Origin: an uncultured Methanoregula sp.
GTDB lineage: Archaea > Halobacteriota > Methanomicrobia > Methanomicrobiales > Methanospirillaceae
NCBI RefSeq assembly: GCF_963678795.1
Contig: NZ_OY787453.1
Span: 744,001 to 808,000, forward strand
Direction of reading: 5' to 3'
Length of the DNA: 64,000 nt
Shown here: piece after piece, positions 1-8,088 of the stretch
Layout of the letters: the number at the start of each line of letters is the position of its first letter
Numbering within the stretch: the stretch's first letter is position 1
Translations under genes and position numbers: made by a program
The notes under the pieces: generated by a model
What the model was told of the DNA's origin: nothing
The model's database searches: none
The model's input: the letters and a program-made list of their open reading frames with translations, nothing else

Positions 1-743
1 TCCGATACCCGTTCAAGAACAAGCCCGGTTTCTTCAAGCGTCCGCATCAGGGTCGATAGTGTCCCGTGCGTCAGTTCCGCTGCCGGCTTCCTCCCGTTTT
101 TGTACTTGACGGGCGGGACCGTGGGATCCCCCGGTTTTGCTTTTTTCGTACGGGTCGGGACATAGACGGACCAGAGCTGTTTGTAGATGTACTCCCGCGA
201 CACCCAGTTGTGCGTTCCGGCCTCCGGGTTCTCGGGGTTTATGCGGAGGAGCAGGGCAAGGATGGTCTGGTAATTTGGATTATCCATCATGCTCCGCACC
301 GGTCGTTCCGGCAGCGGGACATTTCGTGGCGTTTTCTCATCAAACGCGGAATATACTTCCCCGCTGAGCCACGGCGCAAACGAGAAGAGCGCCATGCAGA
401 GCGGTTTCGATCCGTCCGAGAGATCGAACGTGAACCGTGCCCCGGGATATTCACCGTGAATCTTTGTCAGAATGCTGCGGACGGACGGGTAAGCCGGTGG
501 GAAGACCGTTTCGCGGGAGAACGGGATGGAGAGCGAGGCGGAGATCTCTTTCACGGCTTCGACCGCTTTCCTGACAGTGAGCCGTTGTTTTTCAATATCC
601 GGATTGGACGAGTTTTCGTAACAGGTGCTGTCCGCAAGGACGTATGTGCGGGTGATGGTATTAAGGGTGCGGAATATCGCAGGGTACGCGATATGGATGT
701 CCTCACCGGCGCTGATGATGTGGACGTGTTCTTTTTGATCCAT
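1..743 (-). CDS. CARF-like / winged-helix regulator (DUF6293/HFX_2341-like), 3' partial
   Basis: The leftward reading frame is open from an ATG at 743 to the left edge, about 247 codons, with its C-terminus outside the window. It begins MDQKEHVHIISAGEDIHIAY. Residues about 100-115 contain FDLSDGSKPLCMAL, which resembles the conserved S-G-x-K ligand-binding loop of CARF-like Rossmann domains. The part after about residue 150 looks like a winged helix (NPNYQTILALLLRINPE, then THGTLSTLMRTLEETGL). Proteins of this build in archaea (HFX_2341/DUF6293 group) are predicted nucleotide-sensing transcription regulators. No cas genes are visible nearby. An AT-rich TATA-like stretch at about 783-792 leaves only a short leader. 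Family assignment is from pattern recognition; the start is well supported by the unbroken frame. Confidence 0.7.
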   Translation of the reverse strand, partial: MDQKEHVHIISAGEDIHIAYPAIFRTLNTITRTYVLADSTCYENSSNPDIEKQRLTVRKAVEAVKEISASLSIPFSRETVFPPAYPSVRSILTKIHGEYPGARFTFDLSDGSKPLCMALFSFAPWLSGEVYSAFDEKTPRNVPLPERPVRSMMDNPNYQTILALLLRINPENPEAGTHNWVSREYIYKQLWSVYVPTRTKKAKPGDPTVPPVKYKNGRKPAAELTHGTLSTLMRTLEETGLVLERVS

Positions 744-835
744 TGATCATTGTCGGGAGTTTTGGTTTAAATTGCTGTTTGTTTATATTTCGGTTTGTAT
801 TTTCAATAATTGTTTAAAATATCGTATGCAAATTC

Positions 836-1033
836 ATGATAATGCATATGAGAAGGCGACTGCGGGTGTCAATACCTGTCTGGCAGAAGCTCAGAGCCAT
901 GAAAGGGGCCGGCCAGACTTATGATAATCTCCTTGAGGACATGATCGAGCAGGTCAGAAAGATCCAGTTGGAAGAAGACCTCGATATGTGGGAGAACCGC
1001 CCCGATTCAGAATATGTGTCGCTTCATGAGTGA
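836..1033 (+). CDS. Orphan VapB/RelB-type antitoxin
   Basis: A 65-residue protein whose core (VSIPVWQKLRAMKGAGQTYD, then LLEDMIEQ) matches the small archaeal antitoxins that precede RelE-type toxins. It is clearly paralogous to the antitoxin at 58551-58751: both share V-W-x-x-L-x-x-M/R-x-A-G-Q-T-Y-x-x-L-L-x-x-M-I-E and the ending EYVSL/GYVSL. Unlike that copy it has no toxin frame behind it; a dispersed repeat begins within 30 bases of the stop. Start could be the ATG at 836, 842 or 848. It is probably a solitary antitoxin left after toxin loss, or one that acts in trans. That role is inference. Confidence 0.75.
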   Translation: MIMHMRRRLRVSIPVWQKLRAMKGAGQTYDNLLEDMIEQVRKIQLEEDLDMWENRPDSEYVSLHE

Positions 1034-1052
1034 GTGGACTCCCTGAACCGAT

Positions 1053-1175
1053 TGTGATGAACGCCGCCGCCCCCGAAGGGACGCCCCCGCGGCGGTTCAA
1101 TGGCGGTTTATTTTTAATGCGGGTAAGTGAGTAGCGCAAAACCCGGCGAGGCGTTTTGCGCGTAGGGGAATCGCA
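1053..1175 (+). repeat. Dispersed GC-rich repeat, copy a
   Basis: A GC-rich run (GCCGCCGCCCCCGAAGGG, then ACGCCCCCGCGGCGGTTCAA) is followed by a hairpin in which GCGCAAAAC pairs with GTTTTGCGC. The whole unit reappears reverse-complemented at 7163-7325, and its GC-rich half reappears at 15555, 34876 and 36425. It is non-coding and sits between genes. Confidence 0.75.
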
Positions 1176-1515
1176 TATTTTGAGATTTGTGTAACCTGTA
1201 CGAATCAGAATATGGCCATGCATATCACGGAAGATCCGTGCAGTACATTCTGCTCCCGGCATTGACTGGGGAATAATCAGATAATTGAGAATAGGACCGT
1301 TAATCTTGATAATTGGAAATGCCTTCCCAATTTTATTAAACAGAGTTATAAAATCAAATATTTTAACAACAAATATATGTTACGTTTTTTTAATTCTAAA
1401 TGCGAGGGATCAGCTCACCCCGGTTTACCAATCTGATGAATCCATTCCTGTGGTAACCGTTCATTCCCGATCCGGCCGGACAATGGATTTGTCACAATGA
1501 AAGAGGTATGAATTG
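1176..1515. other. Intergenic stretch with no supported gene
   Basis: About 340 bases. The only open frame (1285-1500) has no recognisable motif. An AT-rich tract at about 1327-1385 with several TATA-like runs may hold the promoter of the downstream surface-protein gene. Confidence 0.5.
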
Positions 1516-2169
1516 ATGAATGTGCTTCAAGTTTGGGCTTTGGTTCTTGGTCTTGCACTGATCACTCCGGTGACAGCAAACGCTTCATCCGATATACAGT
1601 ATTTCATCACGATTGATCCTATTGGGAATCATTCCGTCAGCGATATATTTTTCGTAAACGGGACAACGAATCTGCCGGTAGGGGATATTCTGCTTGTCCA
1701 AGGCTACAACGGGCAATTTACACCCGGGCGACGGGGAGGTTCGTATATTGTTGCGTACATACCTGTTGAGCCGGGATATGGCGGAGTGAATATCTACTCC
1801 TTCAACCTATCTCCTGTCCTTTGGGAGACTATCAGGACTGTCCAACCTATCCGCACCCATGATTTCAGATATTTCATTGAAAGTGATAGTTATATTGTTC
1901 AAATTTGGGCAAATCGCTCTCCAAATAATATCAACGTATTCTCCAACTATTTCACGATTTTATCTGGAGAGCCGGGGGCCCTGCCTGCGGTGTCGCAGAC
2001 AAGCATTGCTCCGGGAACAACAACCATTCTGCCATCCCTAAGCCCGGTCACTGTGAATACTACCCCGATTCCTCCAACACCTTCAGTACCGCTCTCCGGG
2101 ATTTTGCCGGTACTTGCCATCACAACGATGGCAGTTGTGTGGTTTGTGAACAAGAGACGGCAGGGGTGA
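1516..2169 (+). CDS. Membrane-anchored surface protein with S-layer-type (DUF3821-like) domain
   Basis: A 217-residue exported protein. It has an N-terminal signal peptide (about 1-24, ending TANAS), then a single beta-rich domain starting ITIDPIGNHSVSDIFFVNGT and containing TTNLPVGDILLVQ. This pattern is repeated in large S-layer-like glycoproteins of Methanomicrobiales. A Thr/Pro/Ser linker (about 155-190) and one C-terminal transmembrane helix ending in KRRQG follow, giving an outside domain tethered to the membrane. Start ATG 1516 is preferred because AGAGGT lies about 8 bases upstream; a TTG at 1513 is the alternative. It may be a single-domain cell-surface accessory protein. Ligand and partner are unknown. 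Confidence 0.75.
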   Translation: MNVLQVWALVLGLALITPVTANASSDIQYFITIDPIGNHSVSDIFFVNGTTNLPVGDILLVQGYNGQFTPGRRGGSYIVAYIPVEPGYGGVNIYSFNLSPVLWETIRTVQPIRTHDFRYFIESDSYIVQIWANRSPNNINVFSNYFTILSGEPGALPAVSQTSIAPGTTTILPSLSPVTVNTTPIPPTPSVPLSGILPVLAITTMAVVWFVNKRRQG

Positions 2170-2347
2170 ATTGACCGTTATTTTATGTTCAGGTGTTAAT
2201 TATGAGTAAGATTCGGTTTTTTCATGCAATTATTCTTGTAGGAGTATCGCATTTTTACTGATATAAATTACAAAAGCAAAGGAAAAAAATATTAGATGAT
2301 GATCAATATTTGCGGATAATGGACCGTTTCAGAAAAAATCACTTTTT

Positions 2348-3076
2348 TCATTTCCTCGCAATCGTCACATATCCCGAGTGACTCACCGAAGTAGACGGCC
2401 GGGTTCCCCTTTTCGACCGGGTCATCTCACGTTCGATCAACTCGTGCGTGTGCACTTCGCGGAACAGTGGAGTGGCAGCGTCTACGACGATTGCCATCTG
2501 CTCCAGGAATGGCGTGTAGCACGCGAGATACCCGCCGGAGCGCAGCAGGGAGAACGCGTGGGTCACGTGCTCCGTCTGGATCTGGAGGTCGAGGTGGATC
2601 ACATCGAACGAACCCTCCGCGTCGAGGAAATCCTTTGCCACCGCTTCGACATTGGTGAGTTTCGACTCGGTGATGTTCTTCATTGCGAGGGCTGAGAATT
2701 CCGGGCGGATCTCGTAGGTCTTCACGGTCTTTGCCACGCCCCCGAAGTAGATAGCTGCAATCCCGCTGCCCGTGCCGGCATCGAGGACGTCATCGTTATG
2801 GTTCATGCCCGTATAGGCAATAACGAGGCCGATATCTTTTGGCAGCATGGGTGCACCCGAACGCTTGCCGTACGTGAAGAAATCCGTTGGCCGCGGGATA
2901 CGGACGGTGAACGCCGAACCGTTATGGGTGGTGACCACATCCCCGCCGGCTTTCCCGACAATGGATTCGAGGTCGAGCTGGCCCTTGTCGGTGCCGAGTT
3001 TTCCCGGACCGGCCTTAACAAAAAATTCCCTGCCTTCCCCGACGAGAAGGACACGATCGCCCGCTTCGATCATCAC
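2348..3076 (-). CDS. trmI: tRNA (adenine-N1)-methyltransferase, TrmI family
   Basis: A 242-residue S-adenosylmethionine-dependent methyltransferase. It has a small N-terminal beta domain (1-75), then a Rossmann fold with motif I VLDAGTGSGIAAIYFGG (about 97-113), an acidic motif II region (KTYEIRPEF) and FDVIHLDLQ as motif IV. The length and the N-terminal domain with GPGKLGTDKGQ fit archaeal TrmI, which methylates A57/A58 in the T-loop of tRNA. It is the last gene of a leftward operon. Its ATG overlaps the stop of the NAC gene in an ATGA arrangement, so translational coupling is likely. Confidence 0.85.
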   Translation of the reverse strand: MMIEAGDRVLLVGEGREFFVKAGPGKLGTDKGQLDLESIVGKAGGDVVTTHNGSAFTVRIPRPTDFFTYGKRSGAPMLPKDIGLVIAYTGMNHNDDVLDAGTGSGIAAIYFGGVAKTVKTYEIRPEFSALAMKNITESKLTNVEAVAKDFLDAEGSFDVIHLDLQIQTEHVTHAFSLLRSGGYLACYTPFLEQMAIVVDAATPLFREVHTHELIEREMTRSKRGTRPSTSVSHSGYVTIARK

Positions 3077-3420
3077 TGCGCAAGCCGCATGATAGCTTCA
3101 GCAATATCGCCCTTTGTTGCAACAAGGGCCTCCTTTGCTTTCTCCACGGGTACGTTTGCCTGGGCGGCCACCATCGTAATATCCTCTGCCGGGATCTCTA
3201 TCTCCGCCGGTATGAACCGGGGCTCGCCCGTGATCTGGTAACTGGTGGTGCCCTGCATGGTCATCGCCGAAACTTCGGCAGAATCGAAGACCCAGTTGCC
3301 CTTGGGTGTCCTGATAACAATACTCTGCACGTCTTCAATCTGCTCGACGTTCATGCCGAGCTTCTTCATCATCGCCTTCATCTGGCGTGGATTGATGTTT
3401 CCCGGAAGCATCTTTTTCAC
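3073..3420 (-). CDS. nac: Archaeal nascent polypeptide-associated complex protein
   Basis: A 115-residue protein that starts MKKMLPGNINPRQMKAMMKK, the usual archaeal NAC N-terminus, followed by the NAC barrel (about 28-75, with VIRTPKGNWVF and SYQITGEP) and a C-terminal UBA domain (about 78-115, with ITMVAAQANVPVEKAKEAL). It binds nascent chains at the ribosome exit. It lies between the PUA protein gene, which overlaps its 5' end by 86 bases, and trmI. The operon therefore groups RNA-modification, RNA-binding and nascent-chain functions. Confidence 0.92.
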   Translation of the reverse strand: MKKMLPGNINPRQMKAMMKKLGMNVEQIEDVQSIVIRTPKGNWVFDSAEVSAMTMQGTTSYQITGEPRFIPAEIEIPAEDITMVAAQANVPVEKAKEALVATKGDIAEAIMRLAQ

Positions 3421-3889
3421 TACCCTGCCGTACTTTTACGGCTACTCCATAATTAAATGCAAGCATCTCGGCGCCCGAAACCACAGCACCGCCGCAGGCG
3501 ATAAGCCGGCCATCGCCCGCGACAACGAGAACATCATCGCCCGCGCGGATTGCCGGGTCTGCTGCTACCACGTGCTTTGCAAATGCATTCATTCCCTTTG
3601 CGACAAATGATGCAACATCGTCCCGGATGACGACCCGGTAGGCCGGGGCCGGCAGGCAGGCCATGAGCCGTTTTGCACCTTCGATGCCCAGCGTCAGCCG
3701 GCCGTCAGAAGCCCGGACTGTTGCGAGGCGCACCCCCCCATACAGGATCTGGCGGATACGCCCGGTGGTCGAGAGCAAAAACCCGCAACCCTCGGGAAAG
3801 AGGGCCGTTCCCGCATTTCCGCCGAACTGGTAATCAGCGATGGTCTGGACCCGCCGCAGCGAACTGTTCTCCGAGTATCCTGTTGACAC
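3335..3889 (-). CDS. PUA-domain RNA-binding protein
   Basis: A protein of about 184 residues. Residues from about 80 on (IRAGDDVLVVAGDGRLIACG, then VVSGAEMLAF and GVAVKVRQG) form a typical PUA domain, as in archaeal tRNA-guanine transglycosylase partners and other tRNA- or rRNA-binding proteins. The start is decided by the ribosome binding site: GAGGAG lies 10 bases before a GTG at 3889, and no ATG is well placed. That start puts the first 56 bases inside the DHH gene. The last 86 bases overlap the NAC gene, with a charged tail (TPDEGDDEEARHERRAD). The overlaps on both sides mark a tightly packed operon. The RNA target is not known. Confidence 0.8.
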   Translation of the reverse strand: MSTGYSENSSLRRVQTIADYQFGGNAGTALFPEGCGFLLSTTGRIRQILYGGVRLATVRASDGRLTLGIEGAKRLMACLPAPAYRVVIRDDVASFVAKGMNAFAKHVVAADPAIRAGDDVLVVAGDGRLIACGGAVVSGAEMLAFNYGVAVKVRQGSEKDASGKHQSTPDEGDDEEARHERRAD

Positions 3890-5234
3890 GATTGACAAAC
3901 TCCTCTTCTGCCGTTTTCGGGATATACGCTCCCGCCGCGATCTTATGCCCGCCGCCCCCGCCGCCGTACTCTGCCGATGCATCGCTCAGGGCCTGCTGGA
4001 GGTCGATACCTTTCTCCACGACCCGCTCCGTGGTCCGCATAGAGACCTTCGTGAGGTTCGGATCCTCCGGCACCTCGCACATGATCAGGATGGGTTTTTT
4101 ACTGTTCAGTTTCGAGAGAGCCATCCCGGCCCCGATGCCTACAATGGTGTCGGGATATCGTCCGCCAACATGAAGCCACTGCAGGTTTTCGAGTTCCTTA
4201 ACCCCGGTATCTATAATGTACTGGAGCAGGTTCCGGATAATGGCCCGGTGATTGTTGAGCATATGCTCGGCATCGCGGTATGCAGCCCCGCGGTCGCCCC
4301 GGAGGATCGCGCCGCCGGTCTGGGGTTTCGACCACCGCCCGCAGGCATTGAGCATGGTTGCGTATTCCTGTGCATTCCGCAGGGGTGTCCGTGGGATCTC
4401 GCCCGGGAAACCGTAGGTCTCCGCAAGGAGCCGGTCCACCGGGTCGCCGTTGGCGATGAGCTGTTCGGCAAGCGCAGAGATGATTATGCGCTTCTCCTCG
4501 AGCGGGATCTCTTCCCAGACATACCACCTCCCGCTCTCGGTCTGCTGGCGGATCCCGAGTCTTTTCAAAAACTGGCGGGCCCCTTCGGGATTGTTGCTGA
4601 TCCCTTTGATGAACGGGTCGTCGTTATATGCCAGCGAGAGGTGGAGCGGGCGGGTGGCAGTGCCGTAACAATTGAGATCTTTCCTGTGCACTTCGACGTT
4701 GCCGCTACGGATCCCGTCCTCAACAATGATATCCCGGGCCGGGCCGACAAGCCCGCATTTTTCCCGTGCCATCATGTCGCCGACGTTGCCGATGATGGCA
4801 AGCTTGGCAAGGTCTGCGTTTGCCTCATCCATTTCCTTTGCTATGAGGTAGCAGACTCCGGCAGCACTCATGCGGGTATGGCCATATGGCAGGCAGTTGA
4901 CCTGCGTGTAGGATATATTGCAGGGCTGGCTGACGTGGTGGTCGACAATGATCACGTCCTTTTCCAAAAGCCCCCGCTCCGCGAGCAGGTTCTGCTGGCC
5001 GGCGCCAAGATCCGAGAAGATCTTCAGGGACGGGTCCGAGGGAACCTGCGGCATGGTGAGGGGCTCGAGCTGGCGCACAAAAACCGATCGGACAGAAATA
5101 CCCTGCCGTGATATGGCCTGCGACAGGACAGTCTCGCTGGCAATGCCATCGGCATCGATGTGGGAGATGATGGTAATTTCCGGTGCCGAGAGGATCTGTT
5201 CTGCGGCTGCTTTTACATCATCGCTAAAACCCAT
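3834..5234 (-). CDS. DHH-family (RecJ-like/GAN-type) phosphoesterase
   Basis: A 466-residue DHH/DHHA1 protein. Motif I is ISHIDADGIAS (about 23-33), motif III is VIIVDHHVSQP (about 94-104), and the C-terminal DHHA1 glycine-rich loop is EYGGGGGGHKIAAGAYI (about 425-441). Archaeal members with this layout include GAN, the GINS-associated 5'-3' exonuclease of the replisome, and RecJ-like RNA/DNA nucleases; the sequence alone does not separate them. It is the first gene of the leftward operon with PUA, NAC and trmI. That RNA-handling context leaves open an RNA substrate. It diverges from nnr with 45 bases between the starts, so both promoters must share that gap. Confidence 0.88.
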   Translation of the reverse strand: MGFSDDVKAAAEQILSAPEITIISHIDADGIASETVLSQAISRQGISVRSVFVRQLEPLTMPQVPSDPSLKIFSDLGAGQQNLLAERGLLEKDVIIVDHHVSQPCNISYTQVNCLPYGHTRMSAAGVCYLIAKEMDEANADLAKLAIIGNVGDMMAREKCGLVGPARDIIVEDGIRSGNVEVHRKDLNCYGTATRPLHLSLAYNDDPFIKGISNNPEGARQFLKRLGIRQQTESGRWYVWEEIPLEEKRIIISALAEQLIANGDPVDRLLAETYGFPGEIPRTPLRNAQEYATMLNACGRWSKPQTGGAILRGDRGAAYRDAEHMLNNHRAIIRNLLQYIIDTGVKELENLQWLHVGGRYPDTIVGIGAGMALSKLNSKKPILIMCEVPEDPNLTKVSMRTTERVVEKGIDLQQALSDASAEYGGGGGGHKIAAGAYIPKTAEEEFVNRVNRILGEQFAAAGPDHR

Positions 5235-5279
5235 TGCATATTATTTTGGCATGTCCATACACATGAATTGTACTTACGA

Positions 5280-6677
5280 ATGCAACCCGAACAGATGAGT
5301 GGATTTTTAGAGACCGGGCTTATAACCCCTGCCCGGATGCGGGCCGTTGACCGGAATGCAATAGCGCTCGGTGTCACCGAGCTCCAGCTGATGGAGAGTG
5401 CAGGAAGGGCGCTTGCGGAGGAGGTCTTAACGATGAATCCGGGCCGGGTGCTTGTGCTCTGCGGGAAAGGCAATAACGGGGGCGATGGCATGGTGGCCGC
5501 CCGCCACCTCCAGCGCGGGATGGAAACGGATGTCTGCTACCTTGACATCGGTGCCCGGAGCCCGGCCTGCGATCACCAGGTTGCTGCCCTGCGCCACTGC
5601 CGCGTGGGGCTCCACCCGTTCACCAGCCGGGATGATCTCGCCCAGTTGTTCCCCCTCTTCGATAAAGCTGACGTCATTGTCGATGCCCTGCTTGGTACCG
5701 GCATCACCTGCGGTATCCGGGAGCCGTTTGCCACCTGTATCGCGATGGCCAACGAGTCGCATGCAAAGATTGTCGCCGCTGATGTGCCGACACCAGGTAT
5801 ACGCGTTGATTGGATCTGTGCTTTCCACCGTGCCAAGATGGCGGGATCCATGGTCGCTGATATCGGCATCCCGGCGGAAGCGGAATGCTGCACAGGGCCC
5901 GGGGACCTCACGCTCCTGCGCCCGCGGAACCCGGGAGCGCATAAGGGTGTTGGAGGTAACGTCCTGGTTATTGGGGGTGGGCCGTACCAGGGAGCCCCGT
6001 TCCTTGCCGGGCTGGGAGCTCTCCGGGCCGGGGCTGACATTGTCCGGATAGCATCCCCTGTTTTCGAACCGGTGCCGGACCTCATCTTCGAGCGGTTAAC
6101 GGGAGACCGGATTGGGGAAGAGCATACGGAGCGGCTGATCGCGCTCGCAGAGAAGGCTGACGTGGTAGTCTGCGGGAACGGCATTGGCACGGAGAGCCAT
6201 GCCGTAGTCCGGGCTGTTGCTCCGTACTGCAAAAAAGCGGTTTTCGATGCCGATGCCCTCCGGCTTCCCCTGCCTGTTGCCTCCGGGGATACAATCTATA
6301 CCCCCCATGCCGGGGAGTTTACCCGGATCACCGGAATTACCCTCCCGGAGGATACCTTTGGGCGGGCCATGGCGGTGAGGGGTGCCGGTATACCCGGAAC
6401 GATTCTCCTCAAGGGGCACACCGATATCATCACGGATGGAAACCGGGTGCGGTTCAACTGCACGGGAGATCCCGGGATGACGGTCGGGGGGACCGGGGAT
6501 GTCCTTGCCGGTATTGCCGGTGCCCTGCTCTGCCAGCTCCCGGCCTTCGATGCAGCCTGCATTGCTGCGTATGTCAATGGCAGAGCCGGGCAGGCTGTGG
6601 CAGATGAGCGTGGCAGGGGGCTCATTGCTTCCGATATCGTTGATAAGATTCCCGCAGTACTATTCAGGAAAGGTTGA
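5280..6677 (+). CDS. nnr: Bifunctional NAD(P)H-hydrate epimerase/dehydratase
   Basis: A 465-residue two-domain repair enzyme for hydrated NAD(P)H. The N-terminal YjeF epimerase domain contains VLVLCGKGNNGGDGMVAARH (about 58-77) and VIVDALLGTG. The C-terminal ribokinase-like dehydratase domain contains HKGVGGNVLVIGGG, TPHAGEFTRITG and the ATP/ADP motif DPGMTVGGTGDVLAGIAGAL. Start is the ATG at 5280 (MQPEQM); an ATG at 5295 is the alternative. The longer open frame to 5160 runs back into the divergent DHH gene. moaC follows after 4 bases, so the two are co-transcribed. Confidence 0.92.
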   Translation: MQPEQMSGFLETGLITPARMRAVDRNAIALGVTELQLMESAGRALAEEVLTMNPGRVLVLCGKGNNGGDGMVAARHLQRGMETDVCYLDIGARSPACDHQVAALRHCRVGLHPFTSRDDLAQLFPLFDKADVIVDALLGTGITCGIREPFATCIAMANESHAKIVAADVPTPGIRVDWICAFHRAKMAGSMVADIGIPAEAECCTGPGDLTLLRPRNPGAHKGVGGNVLVIGGGPYQGAPFLAGLGALRAGADIVRIASPVFEPVPDLIFERLTGDRIGEEHTERLIALAEKADVVVCGNGIGTESHAVVRAVAPYCKKAVFDADALRLPLPVASGDTIYTPHAGEFTRITGITLPEDTFGRAMAVRGAGIPGTILLKGHTDIITDGNRVRFNCTGDPGMTVGGTGDVLAGIAGALLCQLPAFDAACIAAYVNGRAGQAVADERGRGLIASDIVDKIPAVLFRKG

Positions 6678-6681
6678 GTGC

Positions 6682-7149
6682 ATGGTCGAGTTTACCCACA
6701 TACACAATGATCGCGCAGCTATGGTGGATATCAGCGGCAAGGGGGACGTAGCCCGGGAGGCAACGGCCAGCGGGAAGATCTATCTCCGGCCCGAGACTCT
6801 CGCCGCCATCCGCGAGGGGACGGTCGTGAAGGGGAACGTGCTTGCAACTGCCCGCGTTGCCGCCACGCTTGCCGTGAAGAACACCGCAACTATCATCCCG
6901 ATGTGCCACCCCATCCCGATCAGTTCGATCGCGGTGGATTTTACCGACCATGAGGGGTATATCGAGGCAACTGTTGTTGTAAAGATGACCGGCAGGACCG
7001 GGGTTGAGATGGAGGCTTTGACCGGTGTTTCGGTTGCTTTATTGACCGTGTGGGACATGGTCAAGTCCGCTGAGAAGGACAAGGACGGGCAGTATCCCGT
7101 GACCCGTATCGAGAATATCCGGGTTGTCGAGAAGAAGAAGGGGAAATGA
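6682..7149 (+). CDS. moaC: Cyclic pyranopterin monophosphate synthase
   Basis: A 155-residue MoaC, full length for the family. Diagnostic stretches are FTHIHNDRAAMVDISGKGD at the N-terminus, the conserved MCHPIPIS (about 74-81) and TGRTGVEMEALTGVSVALLT (about 102-121) with the catalytic M-E-A-L-T-G-V. It makes cyclic pyranopterin monophosphate, the first pterin intermediate of molybdopterin and tungstopterin, needed for formate or formylmethanofuran dehydrogenases in methanogens. It lies 4 bases downstream of nnr. The C-terminus is a lysine-rich tail. A dispersed repeat follows. Confidence 0.96.
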   Translation: MVEFTHIHNDRAAMVDISGKGDVAREATASGKIYLRPETLAAIREGTVVKGNVLATARVAATLAVKNTATIIPMCHPIPISSIAVDFTDHEGYIEATVVVKMTGRTGVEMEALTGVSVALLTVWDMVKSAEKDKDGQYPVTRIENIRVVEKKKGK

Positions 7150-7162
7150 ACTAAGTAACGCT

Positions 7163-7325
7163 CATGGGGGCTTCGCCCCCGCCGCTGTGGCTCCCCCTTT
7201 ACGATGCTTTACGCGCAAAACGCCTCGTCGGGTTTTGCGCTACGCACTTACCTGCCAATCAGGGGAAATGGCAATTGAGGCCGCCGTGGGGCGCCCTTCG
7301 GGGCGGCGGCGGGCTTTGCAATTTT
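7163..7325 (-). repeat. Dispersed GC-rich repeat, copy b (inverted relative to copy a)
   Basis: Read on the minus strand, this gives the same order as copy a at 1053: GCCGCCGCCCCGAAGGG, a CGCCCCACGGCGG-type run, then TAAGTGCGTAGCGCAAAAC and the GTTTTGCGCG partner of its hairpin. It adds an end with GGGGGCGAAGCCCCC that also has a relative near 15440. It is non-coding, between moaC and a lipoprotein gene. Confidence 0.75.
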
Positions 7326-7423
7326 ATGAGATGATCCATCATCCAATGGCAGGTTGAAATTAATGATAATCGCAATATAATTTCACAATATATTTATCGT
7401 GTAATACAGTTTTTCTCTATCGC

Positions 7424-7972
7424 ATGACTGCACGTCCGCTTATTCCTGACAGGTGGATAATATCATTATGTGTAACGGTTGTGTTGTGCATCGTGATGCT
7501 GGTGATGCTGCTGGCGGCGGGATGCATAACAGACATGGCTCAATACCCCGGAAATTCGACTCCAACAAATCCCGCCATAATCCCAACTACTCATTCTTTA
7601 CTTAGATTGTATGGAGCAAAAATACCTCAAAATGAAAGCGTTTATCCGGACTGTATCCAAATGGATTCAGATATCTATATCCAAGGAGAGGTAATGGAAT
7701 TCCATGTTGAGAATAAGGGACCAGGAATTCTGGATTGCCGAATACCAATGTCATATGCCCTTTATCGCCAGGTTGGGATATGGGAACCACTAAAAAAACC
7801 CATACCATCACTATCGACTGATACTTCTTTGCAGATCGGTGAATCTCGGCCTGTCCAGCGGGTGAATACGGCTGATCTGATTCCTGGCCATTACAGGATA
7901 AATACCGATTGTGGGGTTTCACGGGAATTTGAGGTATGGGCAGGATCTGTAACAACGGTCATACCCGACTGA
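7424..7972 (+). CDS. Predicted lipoprotein of unknown function
   Basis: A 182-residue protein with a hydrophobic N-terminal segment (about 12-35) ending in the lipobox-like LLAAGC (Cys about 36), a Thr/Pro-rich linker, and an outside beta-rich domain (about 65-182) with YIQGEVMEFHVENKGPG and LIPGHYRINTDCG. The VENKG pattern resembles Ig-like domains in exported archaeal proteins. No function can be named. It stands alone between a dispersed repeat and the ribosomal protein operon. Confidence 0.7.
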   Translation: MTARPLIPDRWIISLCVTVVLCIVMLVMLLAAGCITDMAQYPGNSTPTNPAIIPTTHSLLRLYGAKIPQNESVYPDCIQMDSDIYIQGEVMEFHVENKGPGILDCRIPMSYALYRQVGIWEPLKKPIPSLSTDTSLQIGESRPVQRVNTADLIPGHYRINTDCGVSREFEVWAGSVTTVIPD

Positions 7973-8026
7973 GTGTTCTTCCGCCCCTCTCTTTTATTAC
8001 CCCTCCAATCCAAGTATATGAGAATG

Positions 8027-8082
8027 CGGGATAAAGTCCCGTGTCAAAGGAATGTAGCCCTCTTTGGGCCGAACCTTAGGAG
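8027..8082 (+). promoter_or_regulatory. Structured 5' leader and ribosome binding site of the L15e gene
   Basis: Two short hairpins precede the L15e start: CGGGA at 8027 pairs with TCCCG at 8037, and GCCC at 8057 pairs with GGGC at 8066. A strong AGGAG at 8078-8082 follows. This could be a site of ribosomal-protein autoregulation. The pairing is seen directly; the role is inference. Confidence 0.4.
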
Positions 8083-8088
8083 AATACC

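Noticed and set aside
66..746. A 226-codon rightward open frame
   Set aside because: It is the antisense shadow of the CARF-like gene on the minus strand, which has natural protein features while this frame does not.
1285..1500. A 71-codon frame before the surface-protein gene
   Set aside because: It lies in an AT-rich promoter-like tract, has no motif and no ribosome binding site.
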